From Epiperipatus broadwayi (taxonomy: Eukaryota > Onychophora > Udeonychophora > Euonychophora > Peripatidae): a stretch of DNA of 64,000 bases. The first letter of the stretch is position 1; each line of letters opens with the position of its first letter. The translations under genes and the position numbers were made by a program. The DNA is taken from positions 248,001-312,000 of the forward strand of contig JAQFVV010000013.1 in NCBI GenBank assembly GCA_028023455.1, read 5' to 3'. Of this stretch, positions 11,462 through 23,359 are shown piece by piece. The notes under the pieces are model-generated. The model ran no database searches. It saw only the letters and a list, made by a program, of their open reading frames with translations, and was not told the DNA's origin.

Positions 11462-11543
<82 letters not shown>
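11336..11543. repeat. Compound trinucleotide microsatellite
   Basis: The array passes through blocks of (TTA/TTG)n, (ATA)n, (ACA)n, (GCA)n, (ACA)n, (GTA)n of about 17 units and (ATA)n. The first block is roughly the reverse complement of the following ATA/ACA blocks, so the left part can fold back. The block order gives homopolymer-like ORFs in several frames that are not proteins. It directly abuts the 5' end of the reverse-transcriptase fragment. Confidence 0.9.
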
Positions 11544-11544
11544 T

Positions 11545-13057
11545 TAATTAAAATGTTGGCTGCCACTGCAATACCTCGCACTATTTTATATGTTATAACC
11601 AACTTGTTGTTAAATCGGGATATACATATTACACTCAGTGGCAAAAATTCTGAATCTTTTACTCCAACACAATCAATCTCACAAGGATCCCCCCTGAGTG
11701 CTTTACTTTTCACCTTTTACATCAACCCTCTATTAATAAAAATCCAGCAAACATTCATTGGCATCCAAATACCAAACACATCTCAGCAGGTAACATGTAT
11801 CGCTTATATGGATGATATAACTGTCTTCCTCCCATCTAAAAACACCTACCAGCCTTGCATACAATACTACAAGAATTTGCAGCTACACACAAACTCAGGG
11901 TCAATCTAAATAAGATGGCAGTTTGGTCTCTTTATAATGCAAAGCAGTACATGGGCATGTATGGGGGAAAGCCATCTGCTTTCTTGGGATTTCCCTTTTA
12001 TATGAGTGCAAGTGCAATGAGGGTCAAGATCCAGAACAAACTCAAAGAAGAAACAGAGCGAATTACTACTTCTCTCTCAAAGGCATATCTTTCAATATAC
12101 TCCAAGATCCAGCTATTTAACCAGCTAGCCATAACAAAAATCACCTATTACTCACCCATTATCACATTTTCTTAAGGTTTTATTAACAAAATCTCTTCTC
12201 TCTGTAATAAGCTCTTGTGGCAGAGGAAGACTGTGTCAATATCTACAAAACAACTTACCAGACCACCTATTCACAATGGACTAGGACTTCATAGTATTTA
12301 TATTTTCCATCTACAGAAGGCCACAAACTTAATAACATCCACAGTCAAACACTTTCCAATGCTTGAATGCCTACTTCAAATAACACCAACAGATAGACCA
12401 CCCCCTGCTTATGACCAACTAGCATCAATGATCAATCATATAAAAACCACAGCTCCACAGATATCTCTTCAGACAATATACAAGCATTCATACTGGCAAA
12501 TTTATTCATTAATCCATCCAAATCCAACCCATGACACCAATCTGACAATGCTGAAAATCAATAATCTACAATTACTCCGTAAGTTTAAAAAATGGTCACT
12601 GGAGCCAAAGTATTTTGATTTTTTGCTGAGACTAAACCTACAAGCACTGCCCACGACATATTTTCTGAGATATCGGAGACTATACACTAACATTGATCCT
12701 TTTTGTCCCCCGTGTCACAGGGCTGAAGAAACACAGGAACATCTATTCTATCTTTGTCCGGCACTAGACAGAATTCGAGTTATTATGATAGGAGCATATA
12801 GACAATCTAACACAACCCTTCAAACAATCATTAATTCATATTGCAAAGGCTCTATTCCATCAGTCCGTGCAGCCACTTTTATGCTTTATGCATACTGGTG
12901 CACTAGATGCACATTCACTCTAGGTAACAACACAAGGCGACATCCATCAACTTTCAATATCAAACTGGCAAAACTACGAGCCAGAGACAATAAAATTGCA
13001 CATCTAGACATCTATGCAGCAACCTGGTCACTGATAACACAACAATCAAACCTCTAA
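11545..13057 (+). pseudogene. L1/Tx1-like non-LTR retrotransposon, 5'-truncated reverse transcriptase ORF
   Basis: The protein would copy element RNA into DNA at a nicked target. The copy starts inside the reverse-transcriptase domain. Visible motifs are QGSPLSALLFTFYINPLL (about 11686-11740), the catalytic AYMDDITVF box with YMDD at 11805-11816, and the thumb-like AFLGFPFYMSASAMR. Near the end is a C-terminal zinc knuckle, C-x2-C-x8-H-x4-C (CPPCHRAEETQEHLFYLC), followed by a basic tail ending at 13057. There is one frameshift near 11850 and one in-frame TAA at 12173-12175; otherwise the frame is open, so this is a fairly recent copy. The endonuclease, ORF1 and N-terminal half are missing. 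Related older copies lie at 38.5 and 47.1 kb. The clade assignment rests on motif style only. Confidence 0.8.
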
Positions 13058-13521
13058 GATGGCTCCCAATAACCAAAATCTATGCCCTCAACCAATATAT
13101 ATATATAAAAAATGTGGCAATTATCTACAAATAAAAAACAGAATGTTGTCTTTGATTGCATAATATTAATATAAAGGACAGTAACAACAAAATCAGACCT
13201 CAAATACTGGAAAGCAAACTAAACCCAGCATGGCAATATACATCAAAGTTGAAGTTTTGCAAATTGAACAATGATAACCCAAGACTTTGGAGAACTATGA
13301 TTACAGCAAGCAGCACTCATAAATGTAACGTATACATATGTATTTTCACCCCCCCTAACAATGTTTAAAGATCTGTCCCTCCTAAGTTAAGTTCCTTTTT
13401 TGTACATCACAGATACCAACTTATACTTGGTTTACTCACTAGCAATGTAAATATATGTATACGAAGTGTCTTATAGCAAATGTAACTCTATGGTTATCAA
13501 TAAAGTTCTTTTCTTTGAAAC

Positions 13522-13522
<1 letters not shown>
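13058..13522 (+). other. 3' untranslated region of the L1/Tx1-like element
   Basis: This segment separates the RT stop codon from the TAA tail. It has an AATAAA-type signal near 13499. The ORF at 13156-13368 has no RT similarity and is probably spurious. Confidence 0.6.
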
Positions 13523-13808
<286 letters not shown>

Positions 13809-13809
13809 G

Positions 13810-15260
13810 TTCTCAAGATAATACTGATAGGACAAAGGTACCTTAGATTAACAGTACAAATGGATAATGTCACTTATATTTGTATTTGGAAATATTGTAT
13901 GAAGTTGAAAATAATGTACAATCTTCCATAAATCCATTTATGTTTAATTTTTACATGTTTTCTTGGCCCTTGATTTTATCCTCATGTTATTTAATAAATA
14001 AAGGTATTCTTGAGTAGGTTACTAAATAACCATGAAAAGTTTACTTTTCTTTTTGTCCAGAAAAAAGTGTATATAATCTTGTAAATACTAGATTATGCAG
14101 CCAAGCAATCTCATGTCATTGATGATTATAGCCTCATGAATTAGTTAAGATTGACTGCTAATCATACACTAAAAATTTATTTAAAGAGAGTATAAGATAG
14201 AAAGCATAGCAATTATGCCACTAAGATATATAATTGTCAGATTTATGAAGTCTTATTAGTAATAGAGAATTAATACCTATTACTAGTTGAATGATTTATC
14301 AGTACCAAACAGGATTAAAAGGACATGATAAAGCAATCCCATATCCACTTTTAATTAATGTGATATAGTGGATAAACATTGTACAACCTTTCATGCAATT
14401 ACAACCCAGTATTAAAACTCTTTAGTAGAGAAAACAAATCAATATAATATTAAAACGTTATGTAGAGAACTTTTATTATTAATAGTATGTTTTGTTGTTT
14501 ATTAATAATTTTATTTGTTTAATAATCGTTCATTAATAATAAATTAATTGCTATTTTAATACGGTTGTTTGTCATTGATTGCAGTCATCGGCATTTAGAT
14601 GAGCTATTTGAATAAACTAGATCATACTTTTATTTTGTTAAATTCATCTTTTTATTGAATTTATTTGCACCATTGCTTACTCCCGTCTTTAGCTAAAATA
14701 AAACATCCAATAAAGTATGATAAGGTACAATAAAATCCCTTTGATATCTTATATACCATATCCAGAACAGATATAATTCTTTTAAATAATAATTGACTAA
14801 ATTAATAATGCATGTAATATGGGAATGAGGATTAAATTATTAGCCTTATATGAATAAACATATTTGTTTGTATTAGAGTAATTCTTTATTCTCTATACAT
14901 TGCTATACAATAGATTTACAGGGAATATAATAGGATATTATGAATCTATTCTACTTACATGAGATATTTATTATTATTAGAATTACAATGGCATCAGATT
15001 ATACAATAATTATTTATTATTAAATTTATCAAATGGATAAATAAATATACTTTCAAAAACAAATTTATTACACATTTAGACTAAAGAAATACAGACTGAG
15101 GAGCATAAAACAAGCAAAAAGTTATAAGATATCATGTAAAAAAAAGGAAAAAGGTTCATATTTGAGTTGATGTTTTGTCCTGGAAACATTTCTGATTTGA
15201 TTGATGTTTCAAAAATAAATCATAGAAGCATGATTTCTCTAAAGTTCATTCTCTCTGTTC
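13810..15260. other. AT-rich DNA without recognisable genes
   Basis: No coding or repeat feature could be supported. Confidence 0.5.
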
Positions 15261-15265
15261 CCCCA

Positions 15266-15348
15266 GTTCCACATGTATATGGTCATATGTATAAGATGAA
15301 TTCGATAGCTGTCGGGAATTTGAAAGTGTACAAGTCCTTATAATTACA
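15266..15348 (+). mobile_element. Family B tail fragment (tRNA-like 3' end)
   Basis: The segment 'cacatgtatatggtcat..' to 'gaaagtgtacaagtccttataatta' matches the last 80 bases of the next unit, including the A-box-like and B-box-like parts. It ends about 90 bp before the next unit starts, in the same direction. This could be the remains of a tandem head-to-tail arrangement. Confidence 0.6.
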
Positions 15349-15439
15349 TTAAGGTTAATATACATAATATACATGTATTTAAATATTACATATTCAGCCT
15401 GTATTCTGTTTATTGCTCTTCTCTATAATTAAATGGACA

Positions 15440-15822
15440 TATTAAGATCCTATGTGTGAGGGGTCAGATTGACTTAAGGTCAACTAGGTTATGACAATAA
15501 TATTGGCATCAACAAGGGCTGGCTTTGAGCATTTCATCTTTGGATTTTCAATGATATGTTATGGCTGAAGAGTTGGAGAGTGGAGAAGATTGAAACTTTT
15601 CCATTAAAGTTTGAAGATTTGCTATCTTAATATCAACTGGGCAGTGATTGTATATATGTGTGGGAGATGGTGATATGGACCAACTAATGAGTACTGGTTC
15701 AGCCCAAAATATGTATATTGGAGATCATTGATCTTTTTCACATATATATGGTCATGTGTATCAGTTGTATAAGATGAATTTGTGGGAAGTTTGAAAGTCT
15801 GAGTTCAAGTTCTTATAATTAT
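15440..15822 (+). mobile_element. Family B hammerhead/tRNA-like element, single unit B2
   Basis: This copy holds the full unit found in each arm of the 8-kb element: the body ('ggtcagattgacttaaggtcaac..'), a hammerhead near 15677-15725, and the tRNA-like tail with a B-box-like GAGTTCAAGTTC at 15801-15812. It is not inverted. No target duplication was found. Several substitutions relative to the other copies show that it is old. Confidence 0.7.
15677..15725 (+). ncRNA. Hammerhead ribozyme B2, inactivated
   Basis: GGACCAA pairs with TTGG as stem I, and stem III ATA-TG-TAT with A17 is kept. The first core box is CTAATGA (G5 changed to A) and the second is AAAAT (G12 changed to A). Stem II is disrupted as well. 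The descent from a hammerhead is clear, but two catalytic bases are lost. Confidence 0.6.
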
Positions 15823-15849
15823 TTTAAATTATGTAAATGATTTCTCTAT

Positions 15850-16470
15850 GACATAAATCTGGGATCTAAATAAGAAAAATATAGATGCTCTTGAACTATG
15901 ACATTGGTGAAGATTTTTGAAATGCAATGGGCCAAAAGGAAATGAATGGAGGGCAACTTGATCATATCAGCTTTGAACTTTTATATCATTTGAATAAAAT
16001 ACAATAATCTGAAAGATTGATGATGAAACTTAGCAAACAATAAATAATTCTATTATTGGAATAATAATATTGATAGATCAACCTGACAGTTTATTGTATT
16101 GTTAAAAAATAATAAACTGAACGATATTTTAAAATTTATAAACCAGCCATTTAGCATATTTATTTACATGGTCATAATTAATAATAATTAGTTAAAAAAT
16201 AAAAATTAATAAATGATTGAAAATGTATATTAAGTAATGACTTGAAGAATAACTTGGTTTTAAATCACTTTCTTTGGATCATATGAACTGTATGTTCAGG
16301 CTACCGGCAGAGGGCAAAAGAAGTAAATTCTATTGTGTCATTTTTTTGTTATTAATAAGGTGACTTCACTCTTTAGTAGAACTTATATTTGTGTAATAAT
16401 TAACTTGTATTTAGCTATAACAGATCAATGCTATACTGATAAAGTTTTAACAACCAAATCTCTAAAATAA
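15850..16470. other. AT-rich DNA without recognisable genes
   Basis: No supported feature is seen in this stretch. Confidence 0.45.
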
Positions 16471-16477
16471 ATAAATA

Positions 16478-16672
16478 AATATCTTAAACTGGATTTCAAG
16501 AGATTGTAAAAGACTCAAAAAGAGACCACAATGTGAGATGGATGGATGAAACAAGAAAGTGTGCAAGGTTTAGTGGAAAAAAGAAGCTAAATATCGGAGA
16601 AGGTGGATTGAACTTGCAGAGACCTTCATCCTCCAGTGGATTGATAATGGTTGATGATGATGATGATGATAT
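16478..16672 (+). pseudogene. RTE-like retrotransposon, 3' terminal fragment
   Basis: The reading frame around 16533-16672 gives MRWMDETRKCARF, then LQRPSSSSGLIMVDDD. This matches the extreme C-terminus of endonuclease/reverse-transcriptase elements common in arthropod genomes (typically RW.DD....A...W......W..L.EA...QW). It ends in a (GAT)n tract at 16650-16668, as such elements end in short repeats. The same 3' end occurs at 20.87-21.03 kb. Everything upstream of the C-terminus is missing, as in a typical 5'-truncated insertion. Confidence 0.65.
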
Positions 16673-16857
16673 AGAAATGTACCCAGACTATGAAAAGGCA
16701 TGTATTTGTAAGATTTTTTTAAATTGATTGCTTTAACAAATTTCAATCATGTATAGTATTAGTGTGAAACCATGAACTATGGCAATGTTTAACTTGAATA
16801 TCATGTGACAGCATTATGAATGTTTAGGAATTTTATATATAAGATTAACAATGAAAT

Positions 16858-16930
16858 TTAGGGCAGTGGTAGACTGTTTGACTCTGAAGCATAAGGTTCT
16901 TAGATTGATTTCAGTTGTAACAATCATATT
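16858..16930 (+). mobile_element. tRNA-derived SINE-like promoter module
   Basis: TTTAGGGCAGTGGTAGACTG has a tRNA D-arm/A-box shape (compare TRGCNNAGTGG), followed by an anticodon-arm-like part and GATTGATTTC in the B-box position. It is not a functional tRNA, because the acceptor and T arms do not close. Similar modules lie at 23.17, 23.34, 54.6 and 56.05 kb on the minus strand, which suggests a tRNA-derived SINE family. Confidence 0.5.
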
Positions 16931-16979
16931 AATCAAACTTCTTATAAGTTCACGAGCATTACGGACATTCAATTATTTT

Positions 16980-17985
16980 TTATATAGCTTGCTACAAAAA
17001 AAAAAAAAAAAACAACCTATATGAGTATTTTCTATATATTTATTACAAGTTTTACTAATTTAATACGATTTGAATTTTTTTTAAAAAAATACAATTATGT
17101 AATTATTTTCACTTTTGATTATTTATATATGTTTATATATTAATAAGCAACCATCTTTCAGATTTGCAATAACCTTCTATGAAAAACTTGTTAGAAATCG
17201 TATTCATTATTCGATATAAAATGTTCTAAATTCTAGACCAATCCGTTTCACTAAATTCCAGATTCATTAAGAAAGCTAGGAGTTAAAAACATCTAAACAT
17301 CCACACAGAAATAATAGTCAAACTTTTCTATTGATTTAATTTCAACTAGCACGATTATGGAATTTGATTGTTTTAGCAAAGGGTCATATGCGTATATGAT
17401 ATTTAATCCATCAATGTTTCAATATTCACATCTTCCAACAAGAGTGGGTAATGCAGTGGAATAGAAATAAACTGATTGATGCACATATATATATATTTAA
17501 GCTATTAATCATAATAGATAAAAGCTGTACTATTAATAAGATATTTATAACTTTTATATATTCATATAATAGCCGTAATACTAATACTAATAATTATTAA
17601 CTGTTTTATGTACAGTATTTACGTCTTATAAACTTATATAAGAAATTCAATAATGAAATTTACTACTTATGAGAAACATTCGTGTCTGCGCGTACTTGTC
17701 ATAGTAAAAGATTGCATTTAATAATTGTCTTTGTGACATCTTTCACACTTTTTCGTAAAATAATTGACATCTGTCTTACATAAAATAAAACTTTTTCTAA
17801 TTTTTGAATTGTTGTAAAGAGAGAGAGGGATGCTAAAGATTTATAATACTAGAAATTATTTATTTTTTACGAATTGATGATTACGTAATATTTAATGAAT
17901 CTTAATTTCATTACTTATCAAAAAAAAAACAAAAAAACAACCGTGCTTTAACTTTTAACAAAGTGATTTTGTTGACATCTTGTAT
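16980..17985. other. AT-rich DNA without recognisable genes
   Basis: Apart from a 17-base poly-A run near 16995, nothing is identifiable. Confidence 0.45.
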
Positions 17986-17989
17986 ATCT

Positions 17990-18671
17990 TTGATAATTAT
18001 TCAAACGTAATTCAATCTCGATAATAAGCTATTTCTTAAATACAGTATTATATATAAATCTCCGCGCATCCCCCCCCCCCCCCGGGCCGGTAAGAATTTA
18101 AAAAACTTAAGTGAACCCTTAAGTTTAGAGCGTACATTCTATATACATCAACTCTTACAGAACATGCATCTATCAGGGCTTGAATCTATTGTGTGCCAGA
18201 TGTTATAACCAAATATTCAATTGTACAAATATATTTAACCCATCACAGGAGAGAGACAGTGCTCATTTTTTAACACCTACAATTAGACAAACATGACTTA
18301 TAAATGTAAACCTATTATTATAATTATTTATAATTTCAAAGTTTTCAGCACTTTATAATAATAGGTTGACATTTATAAATAATGTTTGTCTAATCGTAGA
18401 TGATTAAAAATGAGACACTGTCTTTCTCCTGCGATGGGTTAAATAGATTTGTACAATTGAATATTTGATTATAACATCAGGCACACAATAGACTCAAGCC
18501 CTGATTGAATTATGGTCTGTAAGAGTTGGTGTATATAGAATGTACGCTCTAAATTTAAGTGATTAACTAAAGTTTTTTTAAATTCTTACCCGAGAGCGGG
18601 AGAGTGCGTGGAGATTTATAATATTTAAGAAATAGTGCATTATCGGAGATTGGCCTCCATTTGAATAATTT
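17990..18671. repeat. Large imperfect palindrome, about 680 bp
   Basis: The left arm (17990 to about 18321) and right arm (about 18353-18671) are reverse complements with scattered mismatches, meeting in a small AT-rich loop. A C-rich block in the left arm (14 Cs then GGGCCGG, about 18070-18090) faces 'cccgagagcgggagag' in the right arm, so the arms have diverged there. The sequence 'tttcaaag.tttcagcacttt' occurs in the loop and again just outside the right arm at 18670-18703, a direct repeat about 335 bp apart. No ORF of note is present. It may be a foldback element or an inverted dimer of an unclassified repeat. Confidence 0.75.
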
Positions 18672-18709
18672 CAAAGTTTCCAGCACTTTATAATAATAGG
18701 TTTATATCT

Positions 18710-19035
18710 TTAATAACTGTTTTTTAAAAATAATTTTAATCACCACTAATTTAATATGTTAAATTGCTCATCATGATTGTAAAACAGGATTTCACCTCAG
18801 CAGAAACTTTTTTCATTTTCTTCAATACTGATGCCATAGTGCTAACATTTTTTTTATTCTTAAAATTGATCAAAATATAATATTCATATTTAAAAATTTA
18901 TTTAAATAATATCTATATAAATTTTATTTAATTCTTCATATTTATTTAATGATTTTCTCATAAATTTGTTCTTTCCTTGTGAGTAAAAAAAAAATAGATT
19001 TTTACTTTATTTATTTAAATTGCATTAATGTAAAG
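18710..19035. other. AT-rich spacer
   Basis: No feature is seen between the palindrome and the retrotransposon remnant. Confidence 0.45.
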
Positions 19036-21055
19036 GAAGTGATCATCGATTAGTGAAATGTAAGATAAATGTTAATGCAAAACTAAAGAAACAAAAATTA
19101 TTAAGAAAAACAATATTCACAGTTGATATTCCTAATCTTCAAAAATATATCAATGAATTTAAATTAGAACTTGCAAATCATTTTCAAGTATTAACAAACT
19201 TTGAACATGATTTAAATTTGAATTCAATACAAAGATAATTGATACATTTTTAAAAACTGCAACAAAGATAGCTCGTACAAAAAAAAGCAACAATTTACCA
19301 GTAAAATTTCTATTGAGACAAGGTAATTTATGAAGAAAAGAAGAAATATGAAAAAATATATATAAATGATGCATTAAAAAAGATTGAGTATCTCTAATTT
19401 TGTAAAATGGTGAAGAAGAAAAAGTTGATAATGATTAAGAAGGACTATCAAGAAAATCTATAGAAGAGAATAAGTCTCAAGAGTGTAAAACAATATATGG
19501 GTATTCTTAGAAAACATATTTCTGTAGTCAGAAAAAAAGTTGGAATTATTACTAAAAAGAAAGATGACATCATGAAATGCATAGAAGAATTCTATCAAGA
19601 ATTATAAGCAATAAAGAACAAGGAAAAGTACCTCTTACAATGATAATATCTTCTAAATTGCCCAGGATTTTAAATGAAGAAATTAAATATGCAATTAAAT
19701 TTATGAAGAAGGGAAACACTCCAGGTAATGATGGAATTATAATCGATATCTTAAAAGAAACAGATGAAGAAATAGAATTTTTTTGGCCAAGTTGTATACT
19801 AAGGTGATAAAGGAGATATTAGAAATTATAAACCTATCAGTTCTATACAAATTTTTATCAAAATAATTACAACTCATCTGCGAAAACTTTCAATTTTAAT
19901 CAACCGAAAAGACAAGTTGGATTTAAAAGTGGTTTTAGTACATTTACTGTATCATATTCAAATATTGAGGAAAGTTATAGAAAGAACTAATGACTATGAG
20001 TTGCCATTATGCTCTGGATTTGTAAATTATGAAAAGTTATTTGATTCTATAAGTATTTCCTCAGTCTATTAAAGCATTTGATTATCAAATTATAGACCCA
20101 AGAAATTGTCATATTCTGAAGAATATTTATAAAAATGCAACAGTAACAATTAGATTACATAGTGATACTAGAATGATTAACTCTGAGAAGGGTAAATGAC
20201 AGGGTGACTCCCTATCTTTAAAACTTTTACCCCAGTTTTTCAAGAAGTATTTTGTGGATTAAAATGAGATGCTAAGAGAGTAAAAGTAAATGAGATTATT
20301 TAAGTCATTGAGATTTTACAGATAATGTAGGTGTTTTTGCAAATAATGCTTTAGCACTTGAGGAAATGTTGCAAGAGTTATCAAATTAAAGTAAGAAATA
20401 AAGATAAATGTCAAAAAAATTAAAATAATGTTCAATGGATTTTCTCAAAAGAAGAAAATAAAGATTGATAATGATGAGGTAGAAGAATTTAACAACTACA
20501 AATACCTTGACCAGATTATGACTACAGATGGAAACATAATGGATGAAATTAATCATAGAATTGAACTTGGTTGAAATGTGCATTTGGTAGAACTAATTTA
20601 ATACTAAAAGGAAATATGCCTTTGTATTTGAAAATAAAAGTATTTAGTAAATGTGTTTTGCCATTCTTACTCATGGATACAAGATGTGGACATTTAACAG
20701 AAAAGCAATACAGAAACTTCAGACCATTCAAAAAAGTATGGAGGAATGCATATTAGGAGTAACCAGAAGAGATTGGAAATGAAATATATGGATAAGAGAA
20801 CAAACAGGTGTTACTGACATTATTTAAGAGACTGAAGTGGTTGGGCTGGACATATTGCTAGAAGAGATAATAGATGGAGAGATGAAATCTTAAACTGGAT
20901 TACAAGATATTGCAAAAGATCCAGAAAGAGACCATGTGTGAGATATATGTATGTGGGGAAGTGAGGCTAATCAGAAAAGATTGATTGAACTTGGAGAGAT
21001 GTTCATCCTACAGTGGATTGATAATGTTTGAAAATGATGACAATAAATATAATTG
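19036..21055 (+). pseudogene. RTE-like non-LTR retrotransposon, endonuclease end through C-terminus
   Basis: This encodes remains of an endonuclease/reverse transcriptase that would copy and insert its own RNA. The order of motifs is correct. The end of the endonuclease is at 19042-19070 (DHRLVKCKINVNAKL). The start of RT is at about 19700-19760 (FMKKGNTPGNDGIIIDILKE), then KGDKGDIRNYKPIS (19803-19845). A segment like the 'DYEKAFDS' box lies at 20020-20050 (VNYEKLFDSI). C-terminal IREQTGVTDI is at about 20793-20820, and the tail-like 'cagtggattgataatg' at 21012-21030. Many stops and frameshifts interrupt it, and the YADD region is not readable. The remnant is dead and old; the 5' end is missing. 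Confidence 0.72.
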
Positions 21056-21059
21056 TGTA

Positions 21060-21415
21060 GCATTGACAGAATTGAAGGATTTAATAAAACCACTAGCAAA
21101 TTATCTTCTGGTTGGAATCTCACATGATGTTTGTGATTAGTTAGTTGTTAAAAAAATATTGCAAATAAATAAAATAAATTCACAAATATGACTATTGATT
21201 AATAGAATTGTTTATTAATTAGAAGATCTGAAAGTAAACAGATGAATTAGTCAAGAAATTTTTTTTAATATGAAAGTAAATAGTTAACATTTACATTGTT
21301 TTGACAGTACACAGTTTGTTGGTACATCCAAAATTATTTAATTGCTTTTGTCTATTTAAATTTTTTTAACTAAATTCATGATTTCAGGACATATTTGTAT
21401 TTTCATAAATATCAT
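21060..21415. other. AT-rich DNA without recognisable genes
   Basis: No supported feature is seen. Confidence 0.4.
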
Positions 21416-21424
21416 CATTATTAA

Positions 21425-21745
21425 ACATTATTGATCTACTCTATGATGAAATTATCTTTAAGTTTCTCCAATTTTTCTAGTTCATAGTTTCTTTTTTCTT
21501 AATCTCTCCAGTATACATATCTATCTGTCATATATGTAGTCATTTTCTATGTCTTTTACAATTTTTTGGGATAGAGTTTAAGATTTCAACTATCATATAG
21601 TGTTTTTTTAAATAACCAGTCCATATTTATTTCAGCCCATATTCATTTCAGTTTTTAGATCCCAACTATTGTATTTTGCTTTCAATATCACTTTGTTCCT
21701 CTAATATATGTGCTGTTTGGTGTTATGTTACTATGGCAGAATCTG
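21425..21745 (-). pseudogene. RTE-like retrotransposon 3' fragment, reverse strand
   Basis: Read on the plus strand, the run 'tttctccaatttttctagttcatagtttc' to 'attgtattttgctttcaatatca' parallels the minus-strand C-terminal regions at 48.8-49.1 and 49.3-49.6 kb ('aatccatagtttcttttctcca' to 'gtgtattgcttttaaattctcc'). These are the C-terminal ends of the same type of RT. Only the last 300 bp or so remain. Confidence 0.5.
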
Positions 21746-21876
21746 AAGCTTAAGTTTCATGGATCATATTCAATTATGCCACTTCCAATGCCCAAATTTC
21801 TATGAACTTCTGAGGAATAAAACCTTCAGAATAAAACCATTCAGTTATTTTATTTACTCCAATATATATACACATA

Positions 21877-22832
21877 CACCTGGGTCTCTTTATGCGGATT
21901 TATTTAATGTGATTTTGAAGTTACGCGATTCATGTTTCTCCGGAAATTGAACTCCGATAATGTGCTATTACTTTAAATAATAAATTTTGCGCACTTATGT
22001 CATATATTGAAAGTAATAGCACATTATTGGAATTCGACTTTCATCTTAGTAATTTCAATATTTTCAGTGCTTTATAATAGTAAGATTTTATGCAATAGTG
22101 AAATTAAAATCAGGATTTCCACATTTTATGTATACACACATTAAATTTTACAAGATTATAATGTAAATTTGTTCAAACATTGTGTGTGTTAATTTTGCAT
22201 TTTAAATCACATTCTGTTTTTGCTTTTGAAAAAAGAATATAATCAATTATTAATCATTTAGTGCAGTTTATTCTTAAAAGGTAAGTAATAGCAGTGGGCA
22301 CAATTAAAATTGAAAATAAAAAAATTAAAGACAAAAGTAAAAATTTAATTTTTAGTTGTTAGATTAATTACTAATTACGTTGTCACCAGAAAACCATTAA
22401 CACAACATGAGAGTGATGTTGGCGCTAGTTGTATTTCCTCTTGTGAAGAATCTGATTTTTTACCAGTTTGCAAACGAACCTGTTTATCGGCAAATATCAA
22501 TAATAATTAAAACATGTATAAAAAAATGTAAATTACTGTAAATTATGCATAAAAATATATTGTTTTGAATAAAATTAAATATTATAGTTAAAAAAAGTTT
22601 GTCTTGTATCAATTTTTTTCAAATTTGAAATTTTTTATTAGTCATATTTTATTTACTTATTTTTTTTGCGTGAATTTTAAAGTAATTTTACATTGGTGCT
22701 TTGCTTTTACACGATTTTTGAAAAATCACAGTCCATATCCCCCCTTTTTCAAGGTAAGTTACATCTATTTTTGCGCGATTTCGTTTGCGCGTGTTTTCTG
22801 AGGAATCTATCATGTAAAACGAGACCCAAGTG
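21877..22832. mobile_element. Pogo/Tc1-mariner-like MITE, 956 bp
   Basis: The left end CACCTGGGTCTC (21877-21888) and right end GAGACCCAAGTG (22821-22832) are inverted repeats with one mismatch. Both are flanked by TA, the target duplication of Tc1/mariner and pogo elements. Similarity of the ends continues inward for about 100 bp, with 'cgcgatt' blocks on both sides ('gttacgcgattca', 'gcgcgatttcgtttgcgcg') that resemble Tigger-type subterminal sequence. No transposase is encoded, so movement would depend on an enzyme supplied in trans. A smaller inverted repeat (21955-21976 with 22010-22032) and a sequence related to the 18-kb palindrome lie inside. Confidence 0.65.
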
Positions 22833-23134
22833 TATATACATTTTATTGTGTCATTTGAAAATCAATATTAATCTTATAGTAAATATCAAAGTCTTAGATT
22901 CATTATAAAACTGATAAAACATTTCTAATATAATTCTTTTTTCCCCCAAACATAAAAAAAATATTTTTGTAATATTAATTTATTTCTACCTAACATAGTC
23001 TAAGTTTAATTCTACAATCAATTTTTTTTATTATATTTCATCTGTTTTAATAATCTGACCAAAATATTTGTAATTATTTTTTTGTAAATCATTATTATCA
23101 ATCATTATTTTTTTCTATGAAATATTGATAATTG

Positions 23135-23190
23135 AGATATTATGAATTTTAAGCTCTCAAGTCCACTAGTGTACCACTGCCCTAAATCGC
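23135..23190 (-). mobile_element. SINE-like tRNA A-box fragment
   Basis: On the minus strand ATTTAGGGCAGTGGTACACT (23188-23169) matches the D-arm/A-box part of the module at 16.86 kb almost exactly. The B-box half is not recognisable, so this is a truncated or decayed copy. Confidence 0.4.
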
Positions 23191-23284
23191 GCGATCAGTA
23201 TGGTTATTATAAAAATGAATATAACTGAAAACATAATTAAATAATTACTTCAGATATTTATATGATATTCAAGCACAGAAGTGA

Positions 23285-23352
23285 TAGATTGAGTTTTAAT
23301 CCAGAAACCTTTAGTTTTTAAATGTATTGTCCACCACTGCACTAAAACTGCT
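23285..23352 (-). mobile_element. SINE-like tRNA module
   Basis: On the minus strand TTTAGTGCAGTGGTGGACA is followed about 20 bases later by GGTTTCTGGATTAAAACTC. These look like the A-box and B-box halves of the tRNA-derived family also seen at 16.86 kb. It is not a functional tRNA. Confidence 0.45.
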
Positions 23353-23359
23353 GAGTGGG

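Noticed and set aside
11304-11544. Start of a 201-codon ORF with poly-Thr and poly-Val runs
   Set aside because: These residues are the translation of the trinucleotide array; only the part after about 11545 is reverse transcriptase.
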